64,000 bases of DNA from NCBI GenBank assembly GCA_051294375.1, contig CM119269.1:4122557-4186556 (forward strand), given 5' to 3'. The notes beneath the pieces are model-generated. The model had not been told where the DNA came from. It made no database searches and saw nothing but the letters and a program-made list of their open reading frames with translations. Positions 26,874 to 37,609 of this stretch are shown here, piece after piece. The position numbers and the translations under genes were made by a program. Every line of letters begins with the position of its first letter. Position 1 is the stretch's first letter. Source of the stretch: Paraspadella gotoi (Eukaryota > Chaetognatha).

Positions 26874-28068
26874 TTTATCTTTCTTTCTTTCATTATATCT
26901 TTTTTCTTTTTTTTTCTCGACGACGACTCGACGACGAACTGATGATGAACTTCGATTAACAACGCCCTCAGTCGCGACAACTCGAAGTAAGGGAGGTATA
27001 TTCACACTGCCTCACAGCCTCGGAAACGTTTTTTTACGATTGACGATTTTTGGCTCTGAAATCGTTTTCCAACTTTCGATTTCATTGTCGTCAGAAAACC
27101 AGATCCCTATACTAAAGAAAACAACTTTGGTTCTCTCCCGTAGGGAGACAGTCCGGTCTTGGCGTGGAAAGAGCGCGAAGGGATCACGCGGTGGTACAAC
27201 GAGATTGACGCAGGCTGAGGGCCGTACGACCGGCGGCGAATCGCAGCCGGGGCGCGGACTTTTTTTTATTTTGGAGGAAAGGGTCTCGCGCCCACGCTTT
27301 GTTTTATTAAGGAAAGACGGAAAGACGGATTTTAGCGGATTAGAAAAGTGACAAATCTGCCATCGTTCTTAAGGGAGCAAGGTTTGACAGAGGGGGGGGG
27401 GAATTGAATTAAAAGTGTTTTAATTAGTATATTTTATCAATCAACTTTTTAATACGACGCGGACGGGATTGACGGGCTGATTGTTTATTTACCGTCATTC
27501 ATCCAGACTTTGGTCAGTAAGTTCAGAAGTGTTGGGGTGAGTTATCGAGCAAGGTTTTTGCCACGACGGAAGCAATAACCAATAACAGTTTCGTGAACGG
27601 ACGCGAATCGATCGCGATGAGACGGTCTCGATACAATTTGTATTTTTAATATTTTGTCCTCGATACTTTTCCTTAATCTGATTCATTCTCGATGTTTATA
27701 AAGTATTCACAACAACAACGACAACACCCGTCTCCTTCAATGCTACAACGACGACGAAAAAACTTACTTGACGACAAATTAAAAAAAAAAGAACAACGAC
27801 AAGAATCGCATTTCAAAAATAAAAAAAACAAAAAAAAAACACGAAAAGGTAAGGTAATCAAACCGGGTACTGTTCAAATGCTGCTACGCATCTCTCTCGT
27901 CTTATAATAAGAACAAGCACCTTATCGTTTATCGCTTATTTTAGCGGGAGCCGACCAAATTCAAATTTTAATGGGAACAGAAAGTCTTTTTTTTTTTTTT
28001 TTAAAGTGGAATTTAGAGGAAACAAAGTGTTTTTTGAATTTGTTACAACGATTTATTTTCAATAAAGG

Positions 28069-28104
28069 GACATGTTTCGACTCTTTGGGTTCGAGTCTTC
28101 TCAG
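28069..28104 (-). ncRNA. Hammerhead ribozyme-like core, one-base defect
   Basis: On the minus strand the core reads CTGAGA instead of CTGATGA, followed by intact stem II (GACTC/GAGTC) and GAAACATGTC. It is the same TIR element as at 32.2 kb. Position 7 of the core appears to be deleted. Confidence 0.45.
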
Positions 28105-28169
28105 CATTTGAAATTCACAAACTTTTCAGTTGTTTTCATTGACTTTGGAGAGAAGAAGGAGAGAGAGAT

Positions 28170-28229
<60 letters not shown>

Positions 28230-28620
28230 CGAGAGAGAGAGAGAGCTTCCAACAAAGAATTGAGTAAAGGACAGTGGTCAGATGTGAGGATAGGTGAAAA
28301 AAAAAAAAATCGTTGTAACAAATTCAAAAACACTTGTTTTCCTCTAAATTTTTAATGCTTTATTGCCTAATGTTTAGATTAATTTTTTAAATTTATTTGT
28401 TTATTATGAAATAATGCTTTCCTAATTTATCGATCGATNNNNNNNNNNTTTAGATTAATTTTTTTAATCTATTTGTTTATTATGAAATAACGTTTTCTTA
28501 ATTTATCGATCGATTAATCAATTAAAAAAAAAATATAACTTTTTATTTTTACAAATTAATTAAAATTAATTAAAAAATTATCCATTTTTTATTTTTTTTT
28601 TTTTTTTACAAATTTTTTAC

Positions 28621-28929
28621 CTCCTTTTTCGTCCGTAAGGCTGAGCGTTCTGACCGGGGGGCGCGGTCATGCCATTCATGGCACCGCCCATTTGTCCACC
28701 CATCATCATGCTCATCATTTTACTTCCACCCTTCTTGGTGCAGGCTGAGTCGTCGAAGCCATGATCCAGGGTCTTGTCGGCGCAGATGTCGACGTCGCAC
28801 TCGAGTTCCACGCTGTTCTTGTCCATCGTCCTCGCCTTCTCCGACCACGAGAACGCCTGGAACTTGATCACGGCGTTCTCGTATTCGCCGTCGTGGCGCT
28901 CGACGGCGTGAGATTCCCAATCCTCATTC
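28621..28929 (-). CDS. Gene A exon 9: ZP-C end with furin-type site
   Basis: One intact exon of 309 nt between CAG and GTAAAA, phase 2 to phase 2 as in gene B exon 9. It encodes the last ZP-C strands: AVIKFQAFSWSEK, then ECDVDIC, then DDSACTKKGGSK. A methionine-rich linker (MMSMMMGG) follows, then GRKRR, a furin-type cleavage site. The apparent stop after RKRR is the splice donor AG/GTAAAA. Its neighbour order is odd: on the minus strand the sushi exon 10 lies upstream of it, the reverse of the order in gene B, which points to inversion or misassembly. Confidence 0.8.
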
Positions 28930-29160
28930 CTGTACGGAGAGAGAAGTTTGGTCGAAACCTCTCTCTCTTCTCTCTCTCTCTTCTCTCTTCTTCTCTCTCT
29001 CTTCTCTGCTCTCTCTCTCTCTCTCTCTCTTCTGCTCTCTTTATTCTCTGACTTTTTCTCTTTTCATAAAATATTAGTTTTTCTTTCTTTTGGATGAAAT
29101 TAGTCAAGTATCTGGAAAAACAATTGCTTTTAGAAAGACACGTTTGTGTTATTCGTTTGC

Positions 29161-29214
29161 TGTTGACGCATTCAAAGGATGCAGCACAGGGATTCTGGAG
29201 ACACTCATTCACAT
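29161..29214 (-). pseudogene. Truncated EGF exon fragment of the gene A family
   Basis: It starts correctly after a GACAG acceptor and encodes DVNECLQNPCAASFECVNS, the first half of a calcium-binding EGF. It then runs straight into sequence found in the intron before the sushi exon (compare 33140-33180). The break is abrupt and has no splice donor. Most likely a chimeric join in the assembly rather than a natural exon. Confidence 0.65.
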
Positions 29215-29497
29215 CTGTCAAATAACCAAAGAGAGAAGAATTAAAGATACTGTAGTTGTAATTGTCAATAGACATGAGTTTTTTTTAGAAATTGGTACAA
29301 ACTGTCCATATTTTTGACAAATAATAATAATATTGATAAATAAATGACTATATACATATTATTTTTTTATTACATCTAAAGGGTAACTTAATTATTCAAA
29401 ATTATCCTCGAACAGTTTCAATCCTTTAATAACTGAACTTGTTTTCAAAAACCATTTCATTTTTTTTGTCTGACTATGCTTAGTATGCAATGCTTAC

Positions 29498-29772
29498 CCT
29501 CACAAGACGGCGGGATTTGTGGGACCCAAGCGGTGGCCGTACGGTAGTAAATGAGGCCATCGGCCTTTTGCACCATCTCACGACAGCGTTGAGTGGCGGC
29601 ACCTTTGTTGATAAATCCTGAATCGCACACAAATGTGGCTTGTGATCCTATCTTCACATCGTCAGTTAGACTCGTCTTTCCATTCACGACCGACGGACGA
29701 GAGTTGCACTCCTCGCGTCCCATCACGACAAAGTTCATTGTGAGCTTTTGCGCCGGTTCGGTGGAGACGGAT
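29498..29772 (-). CDS. Gene A exon 10: CCP/sushi domain
   Basis: The exon is 275 nt, exactly the length of gene B exon 10, between ATAG and GTAAGC. It encodes a single CCP-like module: EECNSRPSV, then GSQATFVCDSGF, then AATQRCRE, then VPQIPPSCEG. Cys spacing and the W before the last Cys fit a CCP. It is nearly identical to the gene B exon. It belongs after the furin-site exon but here lies upstream of it on the same strand. Confidence 0.8.
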
Positions 29773-32234
29773 CTATGAAGGATTAATTGATTGGCAATGG
29801 TTTAAATGATTGATTTTATTGATTTATGGGGATTTTATTTTATTCTTTGATGGTGAAGACGGCGGGGACGGGAGCAACCCTCTTTTGCGTGTTTGATCAA
29901 AGTCTGACAGAAATCTTCTTATTCACTCATTTTAAGAAAGAAAAAAAAAAGAAAAAAAGGGAAAAAAGAAAGAAAAAGAAAAGAAAAGAGAAAGAAAGAA
30001 GAAAAGAAAGAAAGAAGAAAGAAGAAAGAGAAAGACAAAAGAAAAGAAAGAGAAAAGAGAAGAAAGAGAAAGAAAAAAAGAAAGAAAGAAGGAAAAAAAA
30101 AGTAAGTACGTAAATCGGGTCTTTTATTCAAATTATACTTCCCCCTTTTCAGTTCTGATCCTCTTTTCCATTACCCGAAAAGCAGTGACGATTATGCCTT
30201 GGCCCTTCAGACTGCGACGTCCAAGGAGTCGTCAAGTATATAAAATTGAATGTTTCTCAATGAAATGGGATACAAGAGCGTCGATGAAATAAAAAAATAC
30301 GCTCATATGAAGCAATTTGACGACGTCACTGAGATGCCACCTTATGAAATTGGACGATTTGATAAAAATACTACACCGGCATGGAAAAAGTTACATGGAA
30401 TGCGGATCCGGAAAAAGAGGAAAAACATGGGACGCTCATCTCCACGAGAATCTCTTACGTCAACAGCTCAAGGAACATGAACCAAAATTAAAAACGCAGT
30501 TGATTTGGGGATACCCTTGACCCATCCCGAGAACATGGGTCATTTAATGGTCGAATCCGATTATCAAAACTCTATCCAAAGGTACCTTTTTTTTAAAACT
30601 CTTTTAAAACCTTGTTGAAAATTATTATAGCATTCGTGTGTATTTATTTTCTCGTCGCGCAGAGAAAAAAGACTGTCGATGAAGATGATGGAGGGGTTAA
30701 AGAATATTTCCTCCCCCGACCACCGCCGCGTGTTTTTGGCCGTTTGAAGAATGGGACCGATGGGGAAATGGCCCGAAGCCGTCAATCGATGTCAATAGAT
30801 GCACCAATATGGTGGAGTCGGGGATTCTCTCATCGCCCTCGTATATAAAACGTTCCCATCAATCATTCATTTACTCTCGAAATTGTATTCATTGAATATT
30901 GGATTCGGTATGTTAATCTTTGAAATGGCAGAAAACACGAGAAGAAGTTTACTCAAGGGAAGAGCGAGCGGAAACAACACCAAATACGAAGGCCAACATG
31001 TTGAACTTACAGGTTCAAGAGGTGATGCTCAAGAGATACCATCGTTATGAAAAAGGTTTGAAGAATCGAGAAGGAAGGCCCAGAGAGTTTTCTTCATAAG
31101 TTTGCGGGAAAGCTTGCTCGAAAAACTGAAGATTCAAGTGTTCCAACGGCACCGCGCGGAATCTTGGGCTTTCAAGGAGTCCACATAACGAACACGCTCA
31201 CCCCGTAATCACATGATGTGGTGAACCGCGACGCTGAAACCAGCAGCTCTCAACAACCCGCCTTAAGAAACGAAGACGAAAGACGTGATCGAGTTTTGAA
31301 GGATTTCATCGAGGACAAGGTCGGAAGACGAGGGGCCCGAGATTCTCCTCGAAATGGTGGAGAAGGAGCGTGAGATAATCGACGGGGAAGATTTTCTCGA
31401 AAAAAAAACGGGGAGCCCTCATGAAAAATTTGCGAACGTCCACCCTCAACTCTGACAATAAGATGGAGGTAAAATCTCATATTTCCTTTTCGATGGGGTG
31501 GGAAAAATTGCCAAAGAAGAATATCAAAGAACGAACTGAACAAAAACCAAGTGGAGAGAAACCAAAAGGGCACAGAAAAAAATTGAGGAAATTGATCTCG
31601 TGTGAGCAACATTTGTTAATAGTTTCAAAAATTATTTTTAATTTGTTTGTTATATCATTTTCAGTTGGCTCCTTCTTTCAGTTGCGAATACAAGGGAAAT
31701 GTCCCACGTATCTACTAAACTCCAAATCAATAGCAGAACAGAAAACACATGAACATGGAGATTGAAATTACGCCTTTCGTGAGTTTAATTTTTTTCCTTT
31801 TTTTCCCCCTTTTTTTTAACTGATGCTTTTTTTTCAGGCTTCACGTCAGGATGGGAGGCATGTGGACAGATATACGCATGAAAAGGGAGGCGATCGCTGG
31901 GGAGACGATAAAGAAACCGGCATGGTCAAAATGAGACTGGATCAAAGTGTCGGTCACTGGTTTGCCAAAAGGATTCTAGACGCGGTTTCAGGGAGTGCAG
32001 GGTACGCTTGCGAACGAATCTTGTTAAAAGATATTGTTAAAATTGAGGATTGAAAAATTTGATCGTATATATTTCTCTTTCTTAATCAAGGCGATTCCAA
32101 AGACTACGACTACGTCGTTATTGTCAAAGGAGAACAGCTTCACTGCGCTTTCATGTAATTCGTAATAAAGTTTTTTTAAAGTAAATTCCACTTTACATGT
32201 GATAATCCTTTCTTTTTCGTTGTTATTTGGTATT

Positions 32235-32351
32235 TAGAGGAAACAGATGTTTTTGAATTTGTTACAACGATTTTTTTTTTTTCACCTATCCTCACATCTG
32301 ACCACTGTACCCTTTACTCAATTCTTTGTTGGAAGCTCTCTCTCTCTCTCG

Positions 32352-32411
<60 letters not shown>

Positions 32412-32574
32412 AATCTCTCTCTCCTTCTTCTCTCCAAAGTCAATGAAAAACAACTGAAAAGTTTGTTGAATTTCAAATGCTGATGAAGACTCGAACCAAA
32501 GAGTCGAAAACATGTCCCTTTTATTGAAAATAAATCGTTGTAACAAATTCAAAAAAACACTTTGTTTCCTCTAA
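32235..32574 (+). mobile_element. TIR-bearing repeat with (CT)n tract and hammerhead-like motif
   Basis: Imperfect terminal inverted repeats (TTGAATTTGTTACAACGATT at the left, its complement at the right) enclose a conserved leader (CTGACCACTGTACC), a CT tract and the hammerhead-like core at 32480-32516. It sits in the intron between exons 8 and 9 of the gene A copy. The same element recurs at about 28014-28346 (minus) and about 13460-13830. No protein is encoded, so it is non-autonomous. Confidence 0.68.
32480..32516 (+). ncRNA. Hammerhead ribozyme-like core
   Basis: CTGATGA, stem II GACTC/GAGTC, then GAAA(A)CATGTC. The palindrome ACATGT forms a helix III with almost no loop, the form known from Penelope-like elements and animal retrozymes, which act as dimers. 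One extra A after GAAA may be a sequencing error. Flanking TTTCAA/TTGAAA can form an outer helix I. Confidence 0.6.
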
Positions 32575-33267
32575 ATTCCACTTTAAAAAAAAAAAAAAAA
32601 GACTTGTTTCGACAAACTCTCTCTCTCCGTACAGGAATGAGGATTGAATCTCACGCCGTCGAGCGCCACGACGGCGAATACGAGAACGCCGTGATCAAGT
32701 TCCAGGCGTTTCCGTGGTCGGAGAAGGGCGAGGACGATGAACAAGAAACAGCGTGGAACCTCGAGTGCGACGTGCGACATCTGCGCCGACAAGACCCTGG
32801 ATCATGGCTTCGACGACTCGCCTGTACCAAGAAGGGTGGAAGTAAAATGATGAGCTATGTGATGGGTGGACAAATGGGCGGTGCCATGAATGGCATGACC
32901 GCGCCCCCCGGTCAGAACGCTCCAGCCTTACGGACGAAAAAGAGGTTAAAAAAATTTGTTAAAAAAAAAAAAAAAAATAAAAAAATGGATAATTTTTTTA
33001 ATTAATTTTAATTAATTGTAAAAATAAAAGTTATATTTTTTTTAATTGATTAATCGATCGATAAATTAGGAAAGCATTATTTCATAATAAACAATAATTA
33101 AAAATTAATCTAAACATTAGGCAATAAAGCCATTAAAAAAACGAATAACACAAACGTGTCTTTCTAAAAGCAATTGTTTTTCCAGATACTTGACTAATTT
33201 CATCCAAAAGAAAGAAAAACTAATATTTTATGAAAAGAGAAAAAGTCAGAGAAATAAAGAGAGCAGA

Positions 33268-33299
<32 letters not shown>

Positions 33300-34779
33300 A
33301 GAGAAAAGAGAGAGAGAAGAGAGAGAGTAAAATGAGTGAATAAGAAGATTTCTGTCAGACTTTGATCAAAACACGCAAAAGAGGGTGCTCCCGTCCCGCC
33401 GTCTTCACCATCAAAGAATAAAATAAAATCCCATAATCAATAAAATCAATCATTTAAACCATTGCCCATCATTAATCCTTCATAGATCCGTCTCCACCGA
33501 ACCGGCGCAAAAGCTCACAATTGAAACTTTGTCGTGATGGGACGCGACGGAGTGCAACTCTTCGTCCGTCGGTCGTGATGGAAAGACGAGTCTACACTGA
33601 CGATGTGAAGATAGATCACAAGCACATTTTGTGTGCGATTCAGGATTTATCAACAAAGGTGCCGCCACTCAACGCTGTCGTGAGATGGTGCAAAAGGCCG
33701 ATGGCCTCATTTACTACCGTACGGCCACCGCTTGGGTCCCACAAATCCCGCCGTCTTGTGAGGGTAAGCATTGCATACTAAGCATAGTCAGACAAAAAAA
33801 ATGAAATGGTTTTTGAAAACAAGTTCAGTTATTAAAGGATTGAAACTGTTCGAGGATAATTTTGAATAATTAAGTTACCCTTTAGATGTAATAAAAAATA
33901 ATATGTATATAGTCATTTATTTATCAATATTATTATTATTTTGTCAAAAATATGGACAGTTTGTACCAATTTCTAAAAAAACTCATGTCTATTGACAATT
34001 ACAAACTACAGTATCTTTAATTCTTCTCTCTTTGGTTATTTGACAGATGTGAATGAGTGTCTCCAGAATCCCTGTGCTGCATCCTTTGAATGCGTCAACA
34101 GCATTGGCTCCTTCCTCTGCCGCTGTCCCAATGGCGAGATGGAGTCTGAGGGCGCTTGCCACAGAAGNNNNNNNNNNNNNNNNNNNNNNNNNCCGATCAG
34201 AGCATTCATTCGACTTGGTCGTCTTATGCTTAATAAAACGAAAAAAATATCATACATAACCATATTTCCCCCCAAAAAAATCAATTCCACCCTTTTTTAT
34301 TTAGCCTTTTAGATATTGTAAGGTTCTCATTAATGATTTTCATACAGGAATGATGTGTTATAACTATTTAGAAAACCAGGACATGAAGTAAAACAAACTG
34401 GCAAAGACGTATTGCAGAGACCCCCGGCGAAAGTCAAACAGACCTCAGGCAAGTGGAGTCCTTAAACCACCAAAGCCTGTCCAAAGTCAGGGGCAAGATA
34501 GTTTAATAATTAAATGAATGGATAATCTTTATAATTATTGTACCAATTTCATACATTCTAATATTATGGATTAGAGCGTTTATCCAATATGATTCTGGTA
34601 AAGCATAAAATATGAAAAAAATATATTAGAACAAAAATGACTACTAATTTGAAATTTTAAAAACTGACAAAAATAATTAAAATGATATTAACAATGCAAA
34701 TTTTTTATATTTTTTAACAACTTACGATAAAAGCAGCTTAAAACCAAATATACTTCTATAAAATCCACCAACCGTTCAT

Positions 34780-34920
34780 CAGCGGCCATTGGTGCCGTAG
34801 GCAAGTCATTCGCATCCCAACCCAAAGGTCCGGGGTTCTAGCCCGGTGGCCCCTTATATTGAACTGCTTATATTGAACGGTTCTATCACTAACACATATC
34901 AACAATTACTGTCTTTTCAC
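34780..34920 (+). repeat. tRNA-derived SINE-like repeat, internally deleted
   Basis: CCACCAACCGTTCATCAGCG, box B-like GGTTCTAGCCC and the tail are present, but the middle section found at 56.9 kb is missing. Confidence 0.55.
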
Positions 34921-35641
34921 TTCAGGTAACAAACGTTCTACAGGCTATCTGAATTTAGTTTCTAATCAAATTTTTTTTTCAGAAACTGAGCTCATGATGA
35001 TGTAAAATTAAACATAATATAAATGTACTAATCATTAAGTAATTTTCGTTAATGAAAACTTTTGTGTAAATTATTATTTTCATAGATAATTTCATAAAAG
35101 TTTGGACCTTTACCTTTACGTAGCTGGCCAAAAGTAAAAATTTAGTCATACAGACCTAACTTTAAATCACTGATTAATTTTAGGAACATAACTCTTCCTT
35201 ATTTTTCAACATTTTCTAACTCATGCACTGTTTTTTCATTTTTTGTTAATTTTTCGACTTTTCAATAAGAATTTATAACTAGAATCCTTTTAGGTTTTTT
35301 ACAAAAAAATAATCAAACTCTGAAAGAGAAAGTGTCCAGTGTCGTGTCCAAGGAATAAAACTATAGTAACCCAATTGCTCTCAATTTAGAGGTTTTTTAT
35401 ATTACAAGCAAAAAAAATGCACATCTTATATAAAAGAAGCTAAAAATTTGAACAAATATACAAAGTAATGCGTCAACCATTTGGTCCTTGGGTCGAAGGA
35501 CATTTACAGTTGACAAAAAAAAAATCCACCAAGATGTTGAAACTTCTTCAATTCAGAAAAAGAAATTCTCTGCTTTGATTTCCGACCCCTTAGGAAACAT
35601 TTCCGAGAGGAGGAAGGTGGACCAGGTGAGCTGCCATCATT

Positions 35642-36903
35642 TTATGAGTGCAGTGGCACCTTGTCGTCGACGGGGTAACGACGACCACGACGACAGCAGA
35701 GGACCACGCCGATGACGACGATGGAGACGAGGAGGACAATAACGGCGGCGCCGAGGCCAATAATAAGGCGCTTGGTGGCGTGGTAGCTCATGTGGCCCAT
35801 GTGGTATTCGTCGTTGTCGTGGTCGTGGTGGTTGTCGTGTTGGTGGTGAGAGGAATGCTTCTCACATTTGCGCCCTTATGATTTAAAAATTGAAAGAAAA
35901 TTTTAAATATAGGTATGAATACTCAATATTGATTGAATTTTTTCACACAATATGCTCACCAGGTTTTTCCCATGGCCCGACATCCTTGAATCCATCATGG
36001 CATTTGCAGTTGAAAGACAAATTCTCCTCAATGCAGAAGGCGTTGGTGTGGCAGTTGCTGGCTTCACGCTCCAAGCAATGGGGGTATTCTGTTGAAGTTA
36101 GATTGAGAATTATGAGAAAAAAAAAGGAAACGACAAAAAGAAAACAAATAAACAAATAAACGTTGCTTTATGGTAATTGTATGAAAAAAAAGTGAAATAT
36201 GTATAAAAAAATCAGCTACCACTGTAAAAAAAATGAACAAGCAAGCAACCAAACAAGCACAGTACAAGCAGAGCATATTACCATAAATCTTTGGGGAAAT
36301 AGTGTCAAAGGAGAGTGGGTTGTTGTATCTGATGTAATCGATGACGAGCGATTGAAGTCCCGTTTTGCCAAGGTTGAAATTGTTGTTGGTTTCCACAACA
36401 TCCACACTGAGTTTAAAAGTCATTTCATTTTTTTAAAATATCTACCAGTACTAGATATGAAGTAATTTATTATGATGATAAAAAATTCATAAATTTAAAA
36501 TGTGTTTCCTATAATAAAGAATTATGAATTATTTTAGTTTTTTGAGTGGCACTCCGTGATATAAATTTAATGATATCAATATAGATTCTGACCTGTAGCT
36601 GACCAAGACTCCATTCACTTTTCCAGGCTTCATAGTCAGGATGCTGACAGAGAGCGCCGAATTGAAGATAGAGGAGTGAATCTTTGTCAACTAAAATAGA
36701 ATAAAAATTTATTAAAAAATGTTTACAAAACTTTTTTTGAAAATTTTCTTATAGAAAATTAAAAAAACTTGACCGTATCAACCATTCTCACCTCAGCTCT
36801 AAGCAGCTTCGCCGCACTCTTGTACTCCACAGAGTCCTTGAGAAGCAACTTGGGTGAGTAGATGATCTTTGCAGAGTCCAGTGTTCCGCTGAAGGTCTTC
36901 TCA
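35642..36903 (-). CDS. Gene A-like 3' end: SEA, EGF, TM and tail exons
   Basis: Exons: 36792 to about 36903 (partial, from KTFSGTLDSAK), 36593-36690, 36282-36406, 35960-36088, 35642-35874. The four complete exons have exactly the same lengths as their gene B partners (98, 125, 129, 233 nt) and the same phases. Products in order: SEA-type fold (SIFNSALSVSILTMKPG, then VDVVETNNN), EGF (EYPHC, CHDGFKDVG), a His/Asp-rich stretch, TM (LIIGLGAAVIVLLVSIVVIG) and the tail CCRRGRRYPVDDKVPLHS followed by TAA. The cbEGF half of exon 11 is missing upstream. This is the natural 3' end of gene A, or the end of another truncated copy. Confidence 0.78.
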
Positions 36904-37609
36904 TTGACTCGTGAGGTGAGGTTCATGACTCGTGATAATCCTCTTAAACAAATCTAGTCCAAACAATGATTTTTTTTCCTTTTTACCCACTACGTACATA
37001 CATATACATACATACAAATACACCGATGTTCTAGATCTTAACTTACTGAAAGCTTCTTTGACATTTTTAAAGTCAAAACCACCTCCTCAAAAACGGCGCA
37101 GATCCACAAAACCTGTTTCAAGATCTGGCTACAAATTTAAAATTACATTCAAAATAATTTTCATATTATTATTATGGTATTATCCACCATAGTATTTTAA
37201 ATCATATAATTATTTATAACTTTATTTAATGACTAATTCTCTGGGCATTTCTAAAAAACGATTTCATTTTAATTGATATATTTTTTTTATTTCAGTGTTA
37301 TTATTATTATTACTTCAATAAAAAGCATTTATTTACCGCTGAGGGCATGTTTAGTAATGTTTAGTAACCATTGACTGAAAAATTTTTTTATCAAATGTTC
37401 AAAGAAGCGTCCTTTGTCTTAAGCCTGAATTGACTTAGAATACAGAGGAGCAGGGATGTTGAAACCCGAATGGGGAAACTTCTTCACTTTCCAAGGACGA
37501 CCTTACCAACAAATCATTACCCTCCTACTAAAGGAAAAATCACCCAGGAAAGTAAAGACAGACCTCCGCCTTTCTAGTAATCCAGCGGACCAGGTGAACT
37601 GCCATCATT

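Larger units (their letters stand above)
30143..34167 (+). pseudogene. Plus-strand copy of gene A exons 3-11 with many frameshifts
   Basis: The exons of gene A recur in inverted orientation and in natural order: exon 3 from the acceptor before 30143 to about 30580, exon 4 about 30661-30820, exon 5 about 30930-31605, exon 6 about 31677-31780, exon 7 about 31838-32005, exon 8 about 32090-32156, exon 9 about 32633-32945, sushi about 33485-33764, EGF about 34048-34167. The EGF exon runs into the gap at 34168. Small insertions, deletions and substitutions break most exons, yet splice signals remain visible. The density of single-base indels looks like uncorrected long-read error rather than ageing of a pseudogene. 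It may be the second haplotype or the same locus assembled twice. Confidence 0.68.
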
